Notes under the pieces: model-generated
What the model was told of the DNA's origin: nothing
The model's database searches: none
What the model saw: the letters and a program-made list of their open reading frames with translations, nothing else
Origin: JBBSOW01 sp038259365
Lineage (GTDB): Bacteria; Actinomycetota; Actinomycetes; Propionibacteriales; Propionibacteriaceae
Direction: 5' to 3'
Assembly: GCA_038259365.1 (NCBI GenBank)
Contig: JBBSOW010000024.1
Span: 1 to 36,390 of the forward strand
Length of the DNA: 36,390 nucleotides
Shown here: piece after piece, positions 23,797-31,441 of the stretch
Layout: every line of letters begins with the position of its first letter
How positions within the stretch are numbered: the stretch's first letter is position 1
Program-made: the position numbers and the translations under genes

Positions 23797-25068
23797 GTGA
23801 GTAGCTCGTCTTCGACCTCGGCCGCGCGTCCGTCCCGATACTCCTTGTTGGCCTTCCTCGCCCTCGCCGCGGGGGTTGGCCTGGCGGCGTGTGGGGCGAG
23901 TGAGCCGGCGGCGAACGGTACCAGCCCGAGCCCGGCCACGACGGCCTCGGCCGAGGCAACGTCCCCCGCGGATACCCCTGCATCGAGGGCGGACTCCGTT
24001 GCCCCGGAGTTGGGCCTGGCCATGGCCTGTCGGGCCAAGGCGGCGACGATGAGCAGGGACGAGCGGATCGGCCAGCTGTTCATGATGGGGCACAACTCTT
24101 CCGCCCCCGTCGGTGGTTGGAGCGCCGAACTGCTGCGCGACTACCACGTGGGCTCGGTGTTGTTGCTGGGCAACTCGACGGCGGGCGTCGAGGACATCGC
24201 CGCCCTGACCGACGAGATCCGGGCGGCGTCGAGGTCTCCAGGAGAGGTGAAGGTGGCGATCGCGGCGGACCAGGAGGGCGGGCTCGTCCAGCGGCTGCGG
24301 GGGCCGGGATTCACCGAGATGCCGTCGGCGGCCAAGCAGGCCAAGCTCTCGGACGACGAACTCGAGAGGGCAGCCAAGGGCTGGGGAGAGGACCTGCGCC
24401 AGGCGGGGGTGGATCTGAACCTGGCCCCGGTCGCCGACGTGGTGCCAAAGGGCCTGGTCAACAGCAACGAGCCGGTGGGCAAGCTGGGCCGCGGTTACGG
24501 CTCGAATCCCCAGGCCGTCGCGGGCAAGGTCTCCGCCTTCGTCGAGGGGATGGATTCCGCGGACGTGGCGACGGCCGTCAAGCACTTTCCCGGCATCGGC
24601 AAGGTGCGGGGCAACACCGATTTCGAGGCCGGAGTGAAAGACACCGCGACAACGGCGGGCGATCCCGATCTGGCCGGTTTCGCCGCCGCCGTCGAATCCG
24701 GGGTGGACGCGGTCATGCTGAGCACCGTGACCTACGAGCGCATCGATCCCAAGAAACGTGCCGCGTTCTCGAGGAAGGTGATCGGTCTGGTCCGCAGCGA
24801 GTTGGGCTTCGACGGGGTCGTGATCTCGGACGACCTCGGCGCGGCCGCGGAGGTGGCCGACATCGACCCGGGCGAGCGGGCCACGCGATTCCTGGCGGCG
24901 GGCGGACAGATCGTCGTCAACGCCGAACCCGGGCTGCTGCCGGCCATGGTCGAGGCGGTCCGCGATGAGGCGGCAAAGGACGCGAAGTTCGCCAAGCGGG
25001 TAGACACCAGCGCGGCGCTCGTACTGGCCTTCAAGCACGCCCGCGGACTCACCGACTGCCGCGATTAG
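23797..25068 (+). CDS. Lipoprotein glycoside hydrolase family 3 (NagZ-like)
   Basis: A 423-residue exported lipoprotein: hydrophobic segment, lipobox LAAC with Cys32, then a ~45-residue Ser/Thr/Ala/Pro linker. The GH3 barrel follows: IGQLFMMGHN, AIAADQEGGLVQRLRGPGFT (Asp158-Gln159-Glu160-Gly-Gly), KHFPGIG (262-268) and the nucleophile Asp in GVVISDDLGAA (Asp345). GH3 enzymes of this shape release N-acetylglucosamine from peptidoglycan fragments. The usual NagZ Asp-Ser-His catalytic segment after KHFPG is replaced by GNTDFEAGV, so the histidine general acid is missing. Start is GTG 23797 with GGGAG nine bases upstream. It is convergent with the DUF2510 gene, 21 bases away. Confidence 0.86.
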   Translation: MSSSSSTSAARPSRYSLLAFLALAAGVGLAACGASEPAANGTSPSPATTASAEATSPADTPASRADSVAPELGLAMACRAKAATMSRDERIGQLFMMGHNSSAPVGGWSAELLRDYHVGSVLLLGNSTAGVEDIAALTDEIRAASRSPGEVKVAIAADQEGGLVQRLRGPGFTEMPSAAKQAKLSDDELERAAKGWGEDLRQAGVDLNLAPVADVVPKGLVNSNEPVGKLGRGYGSNPQAVAGKVSAFVEGMDSADVATAVKHFPGIGKVRGNTDFEAGVKDTATTAGDPDLAGFAAAVESGVDAVMLSTVTYERIDPKKRAAFSRKVIGLVRSELGFDGVVISDDLGAAAEVADIDPGERATRFLAAGGQIVVNAEPGLLPAMVEAVRDEAAKDAKFAKRVDTSAALVLAFKHARGLTDCRD

Positions 25069-25089
25069 GCGGTCAAAGGCCCACCGGGC

Positions 25090-25986
25090 TCACTCGACCT
25101 TGAGCTGCCTCATCGCGTCGCGGGCCGGCTGCACGTACTGGGGGGAGTCGTCGGGGATCGAGGCGTAGTACAGCGAGGACGTGGCGTCGTCGCTGGCCAC
25201 GATCACCACGATGAGCAACTCGCCCTTGGTGGGAAGTCCCTCGATATCGAAGGAGAGTTGGGACTCCACGATCCAGGCGTCCTGGCCGTCGACGGTGGTG
25301 GCCTTGTTCACCTTGTCCTCGCGGGTCACCTCGGTGCCATCACCGTAGAAGGTGCCGGTGACGCACTTGACGACGATCTCGGACCCCTGCTCGGGGGTGA
25401 AGAAGCCGTCTCCGGCGATCAGTTCTGCCACGAGGACCGAGGCCACCCAGGAGTTGCCTGCGCCGTCGTAGTCCGGGTGCACCATGACATCCTGCTTCAT
25501 CACGTCGCGCCCGAAGGGGACGCGGTCGTCGCCTTGGGGCGGTCCCCAGGGGGAGGACAACCGGGGGAAGGACAGCGCGCCGCCGTGGACGCGGCCGTCG
25601 TTGTACTGCTTGGGCGCTGGGGTTCGCTGGGTCTGGTCGACGGGGCACAATTGCTCGCTCGGCGTGCCGATGCCACCGCCACTTGGGGTGGTGTTGATGT
25701 TGTTGACCGCGCCGCGGACGAAGAACGCCGCCAGCACGACGAGGGCGACGACGATGACCCCGGCGCCGATCCACCAGCCCATGGGGGACTTCTTCTGCGG
25801 CACGGGGGCCCCACCCCCCTGCTGAGGATGGGGGTTCGGCCCGCCCTGTTGGGGCACCAGGCCCTGGCTGGGGGGCGCCGCCTGGGGGTTGCTCGTCAAC
25901 GCGGCCGACCAGGCCTGGCCATCCCAGTAGCGAAAGAGACCCTGCTGGCCGCCTGGATCGGGATACCACCCCGCTTGGATACTCAC
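25090..25986 (-). CDS. DUF2510 membrane-anchored protein
   Basis: A 298-residue protein. Residues ~5-32 are a DUF2510 motif (AGWYPDPGGQQGLFRYWDGQ, then AW), a short cytoplasmic WW-like module typical of actinobacteria. A Pro/Gln/Gly-rich linker follows, then one membrane helix (WWIGAGVIVVALVVLAAFFVRG, about 70-92) and a ~200-residue outer domain of unknown fold with conserved-looking segments DYDGAGNSWVASVLVAELIAG and TVDGQDAWIVESQLSFDI. It has two cysteines in the outer domain (CPVD and VKCVTG) that could pair. Function is unknown. The start GTG at 25986 lies seven bases after a good -10, so the mRNA is probably leaderless. Confidence 0.78.
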   Translation of the reverse strand: MSIQAGWYPDPGGQQGLFRYWDGQAWSAALTSNPQAAPPSQGLVPQQGGPNPHPQQGGGAPVPQKKSPMGWWIGAGVIVVALVVLAAFFVRGAVNNINTTPSGGGIGTPSEQLCPVDQTQRTPAPKQYNDGRVHGGALSFPRLSSPWGPPQGDDRVPFGRDVMKQDVMVHPDYDGAGNSWVASVLVAELIAGDGFFTPEQGSEIVVKCVTGTFYGDGTEVTREDKVNKATTVDGQDAWIVESQLSFDIEGLPTKGELLIVVIVASDDATSSLYYASIPDDSPQYVQPARDAMRQLKVE

Positions 25987-25992
25987 GGGCAG

Positions 25993-26020
25993 ATTCTATA
26001 GCGGGGGAGCAGCCGCTCAA
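25993..26020 (-). promoter_or_regulatory. Promoter of the DUF2510 gene, predicted leaderless transcript
   Basis: On the minus strand TTGAGC (26020-26015) and TAGAAT (25998-25993) are 16 bases apart. The transcription start expected about seven bases on coincides with the GTG at 25986, and no ribosome-binding site is present. Confidence 0.6.
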
Positions 26021-26101
26021 GCCGGGATAGCGCTCTTAGCGCCGCCTCGCCCTAATCTCCTGACCGTCGCCAACCGTAAGAGCGTGAGGGGTGCCACGTC
26101 A

Positions 26102-27244
26102 CTAGGACATCTCGTTCACGGCGGCGACGAGCTTTTCGCGCTCGTCTTCGGGGATGGCCCCGGCGTGATGCACCCGGATCGCGGTCTGCCACTGACTGCT
26201 CAGGGCGTAGCTCAGGTAGTCCTTCAGCAGCGACAGCTCGCCCGGGTCCAGCCCGCTCGCGCAGGTCTGCACGTAGACCGGCCGCATGATGGGGTACGCC
26301 TTGTTCGTCGGTGTCGCGAGTTCGAGGTCGTAGCGGGGGGCGTCGCCGGTGAGTTTGGCCCCCTTCATCGCCTTGGCGACGCTGGATTCGTTGAGGGTGA
26401 CGGTCTTGGATTCGGTCTTGATCTTCACCGCTGGCACGTCGACCGACTGCGCCGCCGGCCACTCGGTGAACCCGATCGAGCCCACCGTGGCGAGGACGTC
26501 CTCGGCGACGGCCCGCGAGTCGTCCGCCTCCTGAGCGCCCTGATCCCACTCCGCGGACCCGGACTCGTCCCAGCCGGAGGCGCCGGAGGCGGCCAGGTAA
26601 CCGGTGAGGGCGGCGGTCGCGGCCGTCTCGCCTCGGGGAGCGATCACCGTGATGGGTCGATCGGGCAGCTTGGCCTTTGGGTTGAGTTCGGCGATCGCCT
26701 CCTCGTCCCAGCTCGCGATCTCTCCGCGCAGGATGCCCGAAAGCACCACGGGCGTGAGCGTCAGCTTCTTCACCCCTGCGACGTTGTAGACCACGGCGAC
26801 GGGCATGGCCGCCAGCGGGAACTGGCTCACCCCGCTAGCGCAGCGCTCGTCGGCCTTCGTCTGCACGGGCCAGGCGGCCTCCGTGACGATCAGGGTGGTC
26901 TGGGAGGCCAAGAAGGCCTCCGCGGCGGCCACCGCGGAGGAGGCGGTGTAGCCGATCTGGGCTTGATTGTCGCAGGCGGCGCTGTAGTCGTCGGTGCTGG
27001 CGCTCGCCAACGATTCGTCGGCCACGGTGGCGGAGCCGGCGAGCGACGATCCCATAGGGCACCGCAGGGTGGTCTGCCCGCTCACCCCGACTTGTGTCCC
27101 GCTGGGGTTGGCGGTCAACCCTTGGGTCGTGACCGCCCCGCTGCAGGCGGTGAGGCTCAGCAGTGCGCCACACACAAGAATACGGACCGGTGCGGCGTGC
27201 GCGCCTTGGTGTCGTCGCCGTCGACGACGGTTCCCTGCCTCCAT
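26102..27244 (-). CDS. PstS-like lipoprotein paralogue with degenerate phosphate-binding motifs
   Basis: A 380-residue exported lipoprotein: Arg-rich N-terminus (GNRRRRRRH), hydrophobic segment, lipobox LTAC (Cys34). The mature part follows PstS in order and spacing: CSGAVT region, FPLAAMPVAVVYNVAG (compare PstS IEFPVYVSPIAVAYNLEG), LSGILRGEIASWDEEAIAEL, and YPIMRPVYVQTC. The phosphate contacts are gone: PstS GSGGG is replaced by AQIGYTASS, GSD by SQTTL, and RSDESGTT by RGETAATA. It probably binds another ligand or acts as a sensor or partner. GTG 27253 is an alternative start. I prefer ATG 27244 because TAGAGT (27257-27252) ends seven bases before it, again suggesting a leaderless mRNA. It is divergent from pstS, sharing the PHO box region. 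Confidence 0.8.
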   Translation of the reverse strand: MEAGNRRRRRRHQGAHAAPVRILVCGALLSLTACSGAVTTQGLTANPSGTQVGVSGQTTLRCPMGSSLAGSATVADESLASASTDDYSAACDNQAQIGYTASSAVAAAEAFLASQTTLIVTEAAWPVQTKADERCASGVSQFPLAAMPVAVVYNVAGVKKLTLTPVVLSGILRGEIASWDEEAIAELNPKAKLPDRPITVIAPRGETAATAALTGYLAASGASGWDESGSAEWDQGAQEADDSRAVAEDVLATVGSIGFTEWPAAQSVDVPAVKIKTESKTVTLNESSVAKAMKGAKLTGDAPRYDLELATPTNKAYPIMRPVYVQTCASGLDPGELSLLKDYLSYALSSQWQTAIRVHHAGAIPEDEREKLVAAVNEMS

Positions 27245-27311
27245 TCGCCACACTCTACGGACAGTCGAGGGCGACGCTCGGAAAGCCGGAGCCGTGTCGG
27301 TGGGTCCAAGC

Positions 27312-27338
27312 GTTCATCTTGCGTTCACTGCAGTTCCG
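27312..27338. promoter_or_regulatory. PHO box between pstS and the PstS-like gene
   Basis: Direct repeat units GTTCAT (27312-27317), GTTCAC (27323-27328) and a weaker GTTCCG (27333-27338), the first two exactly 11 bases apart. This is the arrangement of PhoP/PhoR-type PHO boxes in actinobacteria (GTTCACC units on an 11-base period). It lies 64 bases before the pstS GTG and 68 bases from the divergent gene, so phosphate starvation control of one or both is likely. Confidence 0.65.
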
Positions 27339-27401
27339 ACTCTCGTCCATCCAGGCCTGCTTGCCTTGCCAATGTCAGCCTCCTCGACCAAAGGACACCT
27401 C

Positions 27402-28496
27402 GTGAACCGCAAGACAATCGGCCGCCTGCTGGTAGGCGCGATGTCGGCAATCTCGCTCAGCCTGACCGGTTGCGCAGCCGCCAATGAGGCCCCGGCCGGC
27501 GGTGGAGCAAACGCGGAGGGTGGCCTCTCGGGCACCATCTCCGGCGCGGGAGCGAGCTCCCAAGCGGCCGCCGTAACCGCCTGGAAGGCGGCCTTCGAAA
27601 CCGAGAACGGCGGCGTTACGGTGAACTACGATCCGGTGGGCTCCGGCGGGGGCCGCGAACAGTTCCTCGCCACGGCCACCAGCTTCGCCGGCTCGGACGC
27701 CTACCTTAGGGACGAGGAGCTGACCAAGGCCGGGGAGCGTTGTGGGGACGGCGGGCTGATCGAGTTCCCCGTCTACGTTTCTCCCATCGCGGTCGCCTAC
27801 AACCTCGAGGGCGTGAGCGATCTGCAGCTTTCCCCCACCACCTTGGCGATGATCTTCGACCAGAAGATCAGCACGTGGAACCACGCGGCCATCAAGGCCG
27901 ACAACCCCGACGCCGACCTGCCCGACGTGGCCATTACGCCCGTGAACCGCTCCGACGAGTCCGGCACCACGGAGAACTTCACCGACTACCTGGCCGACGC
28001 GGCCAAGAAGGCCTGGCCCCACGAGGCGTCGGGCGACTGGCCCGTGCCCGGGGGCACCGCCGCCAAGGGCACCTCGGGAGTCGTCGAGGCGATCGGCGCC
28101 AACAACGGCTCGGTCGGCTACGCCGACGAGTCACAGCTCGGCGAGCTGCCCGCCGCCAAGATCAAGGTGGGCGAGAAGTTCGTCAAGATCAGCGCCGAAG
28201 CCGCGGCCAAGGTCGTCGACTCCTCGGACCGCGTGAGCGGCCGCGGCCCGTTCGACTACGCCATCGACCTCAAGCGCGACACCACCGATTCGGGCACCTA
28301 CCCGATCGCGCTGGTCTCCTACGAGCTGGCCTGCACCTCTTACGGCGACGCCAAGAAGGCCGAGCTTGTTAAGGCCTGGTTGGGTTACATCGCCAGCGCG
28401 GAAGGCCAGCAGGTTGCCGCCGACAGCGCCGGCTCGGCCCCGCTGAGCGATAAGGCCCTGAAGAATGCGAAGAAGGCCATCGACTCCATCAGCTGA
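27402..28496 (+). CDS. pstS: Phosphate ABC transporter substrate-binding lipoprotein
   Basis: A 364-residue lipoprotein with lipobox LTGC (Cys24). Phosphate ligand motifs are intact: SGAGASSQ, DPVGSGGGRE, SFAGSDAYLRDEE and NRSDESGTTENF. It binds phosphate outside the cell and hands it to PstC/PstA. The frame is open much further upstream, and an ATG at 27372 is possible. I chose GTG 27402 because AAAGGA precedes it by seven bases and the signal peptide then begins correctly (NRKTIGRLLVG). It is followed by a 66-base gap with a hairpin before pstC, which may raise PstS relative to the permease. The PHO box upstream indicates phosphate control. Confidence 0.95.
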   Translation: MNRKTIGRLLVGAMSAISLSLTGCAAANEAPAGGGANAEGGLSGTISGAGASSQAAAVTAWKAAFETENGGVTVNYDPVGSGGGREQFLATATSFAGSDAYLRDEELTKAGERCGDGGLIEFPVYVSPIAVAYNLEGVSDLQLSPTTLAMIFDQKISTWNHAAIKADNPDADLPDVAITPVNRSDESGTTENFTDYLADAAKKAWPHEASGDWPVPGGTAAKGTSGVVEAIGANNGSVGYADESQLGELPAAKIKVGEKFVKISAEAAAKVVDSSDRVSGRGPFDYAIDLKRDTTDSGTYPIALVSYELACTSYGDAKKAELVKAWLGYIASAEGQQVAADSAGSAPLSDKALKNAKKAIDSIS

Positions 28497-28497
28497 A

Positions 28498-28541
28498 CCG
28501 TGCCGAGGAGTTCGACGGACACGGACAAGGGTGGGGCACGG
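28498..28541 (+). promoter_or_regulatory. pstS-pstC intercistronic hairpin
   Basis: CCGTGCC (28498-28504) and GGCACGG (28535-28541) are perfect seven-base complements around a 30-base loop, starting one base after the pstS stop codon. There is no T-run. It may protect the pstS 3' end after processing or partly end transcription. TAGGAT at 28543-28548 resembles a -10, without a good -35. Confidence 0.4.
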
Positions 28542-28562
28542 CTAGGATGTGGAGAAGAGTTT

Positions 28563-29495
28563 TTGAGTAACGCAGTTGCCAGACCGGCGAGGGCCAAGGG
28601 ACGCCCGGCCGACAAGATATTCAAGGGCTCCGCCATGGGAGCCGGGATCCTCATCCTGGTCACCCTCGCCGGGGTGGCCGCCTTCTTGGTGTGGCAGTCC
28701 TGGCCCGCGCTCGTAGCCGCCCCCGAGGATGTCCGCGGCGGCCAAGGGCTCGTGCACTATATCGGCCCGTTGGTCTACGGCACGTTACTGTCCGCGGCGT
28801 TGGCCCTGATCATCGCCACCCCGCTCTCGGTCGGCATCGCCCTGTTCATCTCGCACTACGCCCCGCGCCGGGTCGCCAACGTCCTCGGGTACCTGGTGGA
28901 TCTGCTGGCCGCGGTGCCCTCGATCATCTACGGCCTGTGGGGTTACTACGTGATCGGTCAAGGCATGCTGCCGATCGAGCAGTGGCTGATCGACAACGTG
29001 GGCTGGCTGCCGGTGATCGGCGGCCCGGCCTCGGACCGCTCGATGCTGGTGGTCGGCATCGTGATGGCCATCATGATCTTGCCCATCATGACGGCGGTGA
29101 ACCGCGAGGTGTTCCTGCAAACCCCGCGGTTGCACGAAGAGGCCTCGCTCGCCCTGGGCGCCACCCGGTGGGAGATGATCCGCCAGGCCGTGATCCCGTT
29201 CGGGATGTCCGGGATCATCTCCGGGATGATGCTCGGCCTCGGTCGGGCGCTGGGAGAAACGATGGCCGTGGCCATCATCCTTTCGGCCTCGGCCCGCTAC
29301 ACCCCGGTGATCACCAGCCCGGCCAACCCGGGAACCATCGCCGCCGACATCGCGTTGCAGTTCCCCGAGTCCAGCGGACTGGACGTCAACACCCTCGTCG
29401 TTTCCGGCCTCGTCCTGTTCGGCATCACCTTGGGAGTCAACGTCTTTGCCCGCTGGATCGTTTCGCGGCGCGCCGAGTTCTCGGGAGCCAACTGA
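28563..29495 (+). CDS. pstC: Phosphate ABC transporter permease PstC
   Basis: A 310-residue permease with six membrane helices and the binding-protein-dependent transport (EAA) loop EEASLALGATRWEMIRQAVI. Other family segments: LVDLLAAVPSIIYGLWGYYV and GRALGETMAVAIIL. An upstream GTG at 28500 would add 21 residues without a ribosome-binding site. I prefer TTG 28563, which has GGAGAAGAG eight bases before it and gives a basic, family-like N-terminus (SNAVARPARAKGRPADKIFK). The stop overlaps the pstA ATG by one base. Confidence 0.93.
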   Translation: MSNAVARPARAKGRPADKIFKGSAMGAGILILVTLAGVAAFLVWQSWPALVAAPEDVRGGQGLVHYIGPLVYGTLLSAALALIIATPLSVGIALFISHYAPRRVANVLGYLVDLLAAVPSIIYGLWGYYVIGQGMLPIEQWLIDNVGWLPVIGGPASDRSMLVVGIVMAIMILPIMTAVNREVFLQTPRLHEEASLALGATRWEMIRQAVIPFGMSGIISGMMLGLGRALGETMAVAIILSASARYTPVITSPANPGTIAADIALQFPESSGLDVNTLVVSGLVLFGITLGVNVFARWIVSRRAEFSGAN

Positions 29496-30574
29496 TGAGC
29501 ACACAGCTCAAGCCGCGTTCGGGAGACACCAAGCGGACGAGCGACATCAAGCTGTCGGTCCTGAGTAAGGGGTTGCGTCGGGCCATCCTCGCCGGGTCGG
29601 TGCTCGTGGCCGTCCTCGGGGTGATCTTGAGCCTCGGCTTCAACACCGTCGCCATCGTGGCGGTCGCCGCCTTGATGTACCTGATCGTCATCTACGTCGT
29701 GTCGCTGCGGATCGAGGGGCATCGCCACGCCGTCGATCGCGTCGTCACGGGCGTGGTCACCACCTTCTTCCTGCTCGCGCTGATTCCGCTGCTGTCGGTG
29801 ATCACCAAGGTGATCCAGGAGGGCAACAAGCGCTTCGATGGCCAGTTCTTCACCTGGTCCATGCGGGGGGTGACGGGAGAAGGGGGCGGGGCCTACCACG
29901 CCATCATGGGCACGCTGATGATCACCGGCGTCACCACCGTCATCTCGGTGCCCATCGGCATCCTGGCCGCCATCTACCTGGTGGAGTACGGCGGCAAGTC
30001 CCCCTTGGCCCGGGCGCTGCGGTTCTTCGTCGACGTCATGACCGGCATCCCCTCGATCGTCGCCGGGCTGTTCGCCGCCTCGCTGTTCGCGCTCTTCCTC
30101 GGCCCCGGGGCCCGCGCGGGCATCATCGGTGCCGTGGCGCTCTCGGTCCTGATGATCCCGGTGGTCGTACGCAGCACCGAGGAGATGCTGCGGCTGGTAT
30201 CCAACGATCTCCGCGAGGCCGCCTACGCCCTGGGGGTGCCGCGCTGGCTGACGATCCTCAAGGTGGTCCTGCCGACCGCGATCGCGGGGATCGCCACCGG
30301 CGTGACGCTGGCCGTGGCCCGGGTGATCGGTGAAACCGCGCCGCTGCTGGTGACCGTGGGGACCACCACCTCGACGAACCTGAATATCTTCGAGGACCGG
30401 ATCGCCACCCTGCCGGTGTTCGCCTACTATTCCTACGCCACACCGGGCATCCCCAAGGAGCCCTTCATCGAGAGGGCCTGGGCCGCGGCCCTAACGTTGA
30501 TCATCATCGTGATGGCGTTGAACATCATCGCCCGGCTGATCTCGAGGCTCTTCGCCCCCAAGACCGGCCGCTAA
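29495..30574 (+). CDS. pstA: Phosphate ABC transporter permease PstA
   Basis: A 359-residue permease, the second membrane subunit of the phosphate transporter. Markers: FFVDVMTGIPSIVAGLFAAS, EEMLRLVSNDLREAAYALGV (EAA region), PRWLTILKVVLPTAIAGIATG and RVIGETAPLLVTVG. The N-terminal ~90 residues hold two additional helices (LAGSVLVAVLGVILSLGF and AIVAVAALMYLIVIYVV), as in other actinobacterial PstA proteins. ATG 29495 overlaps the pstC stop (TGATG). A 42-base gap separates it from pstB. Confidence 0.94.
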   Translation: MSTQLKPRSGDTKRTSDIKLSVLSKGLRRAILAGSVLVAVLGVILSLGFNTVAIVAVAALMYLIVIYVVSLRIEGHRHAVDRVVTGVVTTFFLLALIPLLSVITKVIQEGNKRFDGQFFTWSMRGVTGEGGGAYHAIMGTLMITGVTTVISVPIGILAAIYLVEYGGKSPLARALRFFVDVMTGIPSIVAGLFAASLFALFLGPGARAGIIGAVALSVLMIPVVVRSTEEMLRLVSNDLREAAYALGVPRWLTILKVVLPTAIAGIATGVTLAVARVIGETAPLLVTVGTTTSTNLNIFEDRIATLPVFAYYSYATPGIPKEPFIERAWAAALTLIIIVMALNIIARLISRLFAPKTGR

Positions 30575-30616
30575 GCCCTTACCGCTCGACCTACTTCCAG
30601 ATCCGAGGATCACCAC

Positions 30617-31396
30617 GTGTCCAAGCGCATCGAGGTCAAGAACCTCAACATCTACTACGGCAACTTCCTGGCTGTCGAGGACGTCACCGTAACGATGCAC
30701 CCCCGCACCGTCACGGCCCTCATCGGGCCTTCGGGGTGCGGAAAGTCGACGTTCCTGCGTTCGATCAACCGGATGCACGAGGTGATCGCGGGTGCGCGCT
30801 GCGAGGGCGAGGTCGTCGTCGACGGTGAGAACGTCTACGGCCGCGGCGTCGATCCGGTAGGAGTGCGCCGCAAGATCGGCATGGTGTTCCAAAAACCGAA
30901 CCCGTTCCCCACCATGTCGATCGCCGAGAACGTGCTGGCCGGGGTGAAGCTGAACAACAAGCGGATCAGCAAGAGCGACGCCGACACCCTCGTGGAGGAG
31001 TCCCTGCGTGCGGCCAACCTGTGGAAAGAGGTCAAGGATCGCCTCGACAAGCCGGGCTCGGGCCTGTCGGGCGGCCAGCAGCAACGCCTGTGCATCGCGC
31101 GCACCATCGCCGTCAAGCCCGAAGTCGTCCTGATGGACGAACCGTGCTCGGCGTTGGACCCGATTTCGACGCTGGCGATCGAGGATCTTATCGACGATCT
31201 GAAGGAGAACTACACGATCGTCATCGTCACGCACAACATGCAACAGGCCTCCCGGGTCAGCGACATGACCGGCTTCTTCAACATCGCCGGCACCGGCGAG
31301 CCCGGACACCTCGTGGAGTACGACTCGACGGAAACCATCTTCTCCAACCCCACCCAAAAGGCCACCGAGGACTACATCTCGGGCCGCTTCGGCTGA
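30617..31396 (+). CDS. pstB: Phosphate ABC transporter ATP-binding protein PstB
   Basis: A 259-residue ABC ATPase powering the PstCA permease. Walker A is GPSGCGKST (38-46), the Q-loop is VFQKPNPFPTMSI, the signature is LSGGQQQRL (150-158), Walker B is VLMDEPCSALDP (171-182) and the H-loop is VTHNMQQASRVSD. The PNPFPTMSI and STFLRSINRMHE segments are specific to PstB. Start is GTG 30617. No phoU gene follows, unlike in many pst operons. It is convergent with mutT1 45 bases away, where a small GGGG/CCCC hairpin (31420-31433) is the only terminator-like structure. Confidence 0.96.
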   Translation: MSKRIEVKNLNIYYGNFLAVEDVTVTMHPRTVTALIGPSGCGKSTFLRSINRMHEVIAGARCEGEVVVDGENVYGRGVDPVGVRRKIGMVFQKPNPFPTMSIAENVLAGVKLNNKRISKSDADTLVEESLRAANLWKEVKDRLDKPGSGLSGGQQQRLCIARTIAVKPEVVLMDEPCSALDPISTLAIEDLIDDLKENYTIVIVTHNMQQASRVSDMTGFFNIAGTGEPGHLVEYDSTETIFSNPTQKATEDYISGRFG

Positions 31397-31441
31397 GCCT
31401 GGCTGCCTGAGAACTCGAGGGGACGGTGCCCCGCCACGATA

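Noticed and set aside
26030..26042. Small hairpin GCGCT-CTT-AGCGC between the DUF2510 and PstS-like genes
   Set aside because: Only five pairs with no T-run; too weak to call a terminator.
26084..27487. 467-residue plus-strand frame opposite the PstS-like gene
   Set aside because: No motifs, Gly/Arg/His-rich, and it runs over the PHO box and the pstS start.
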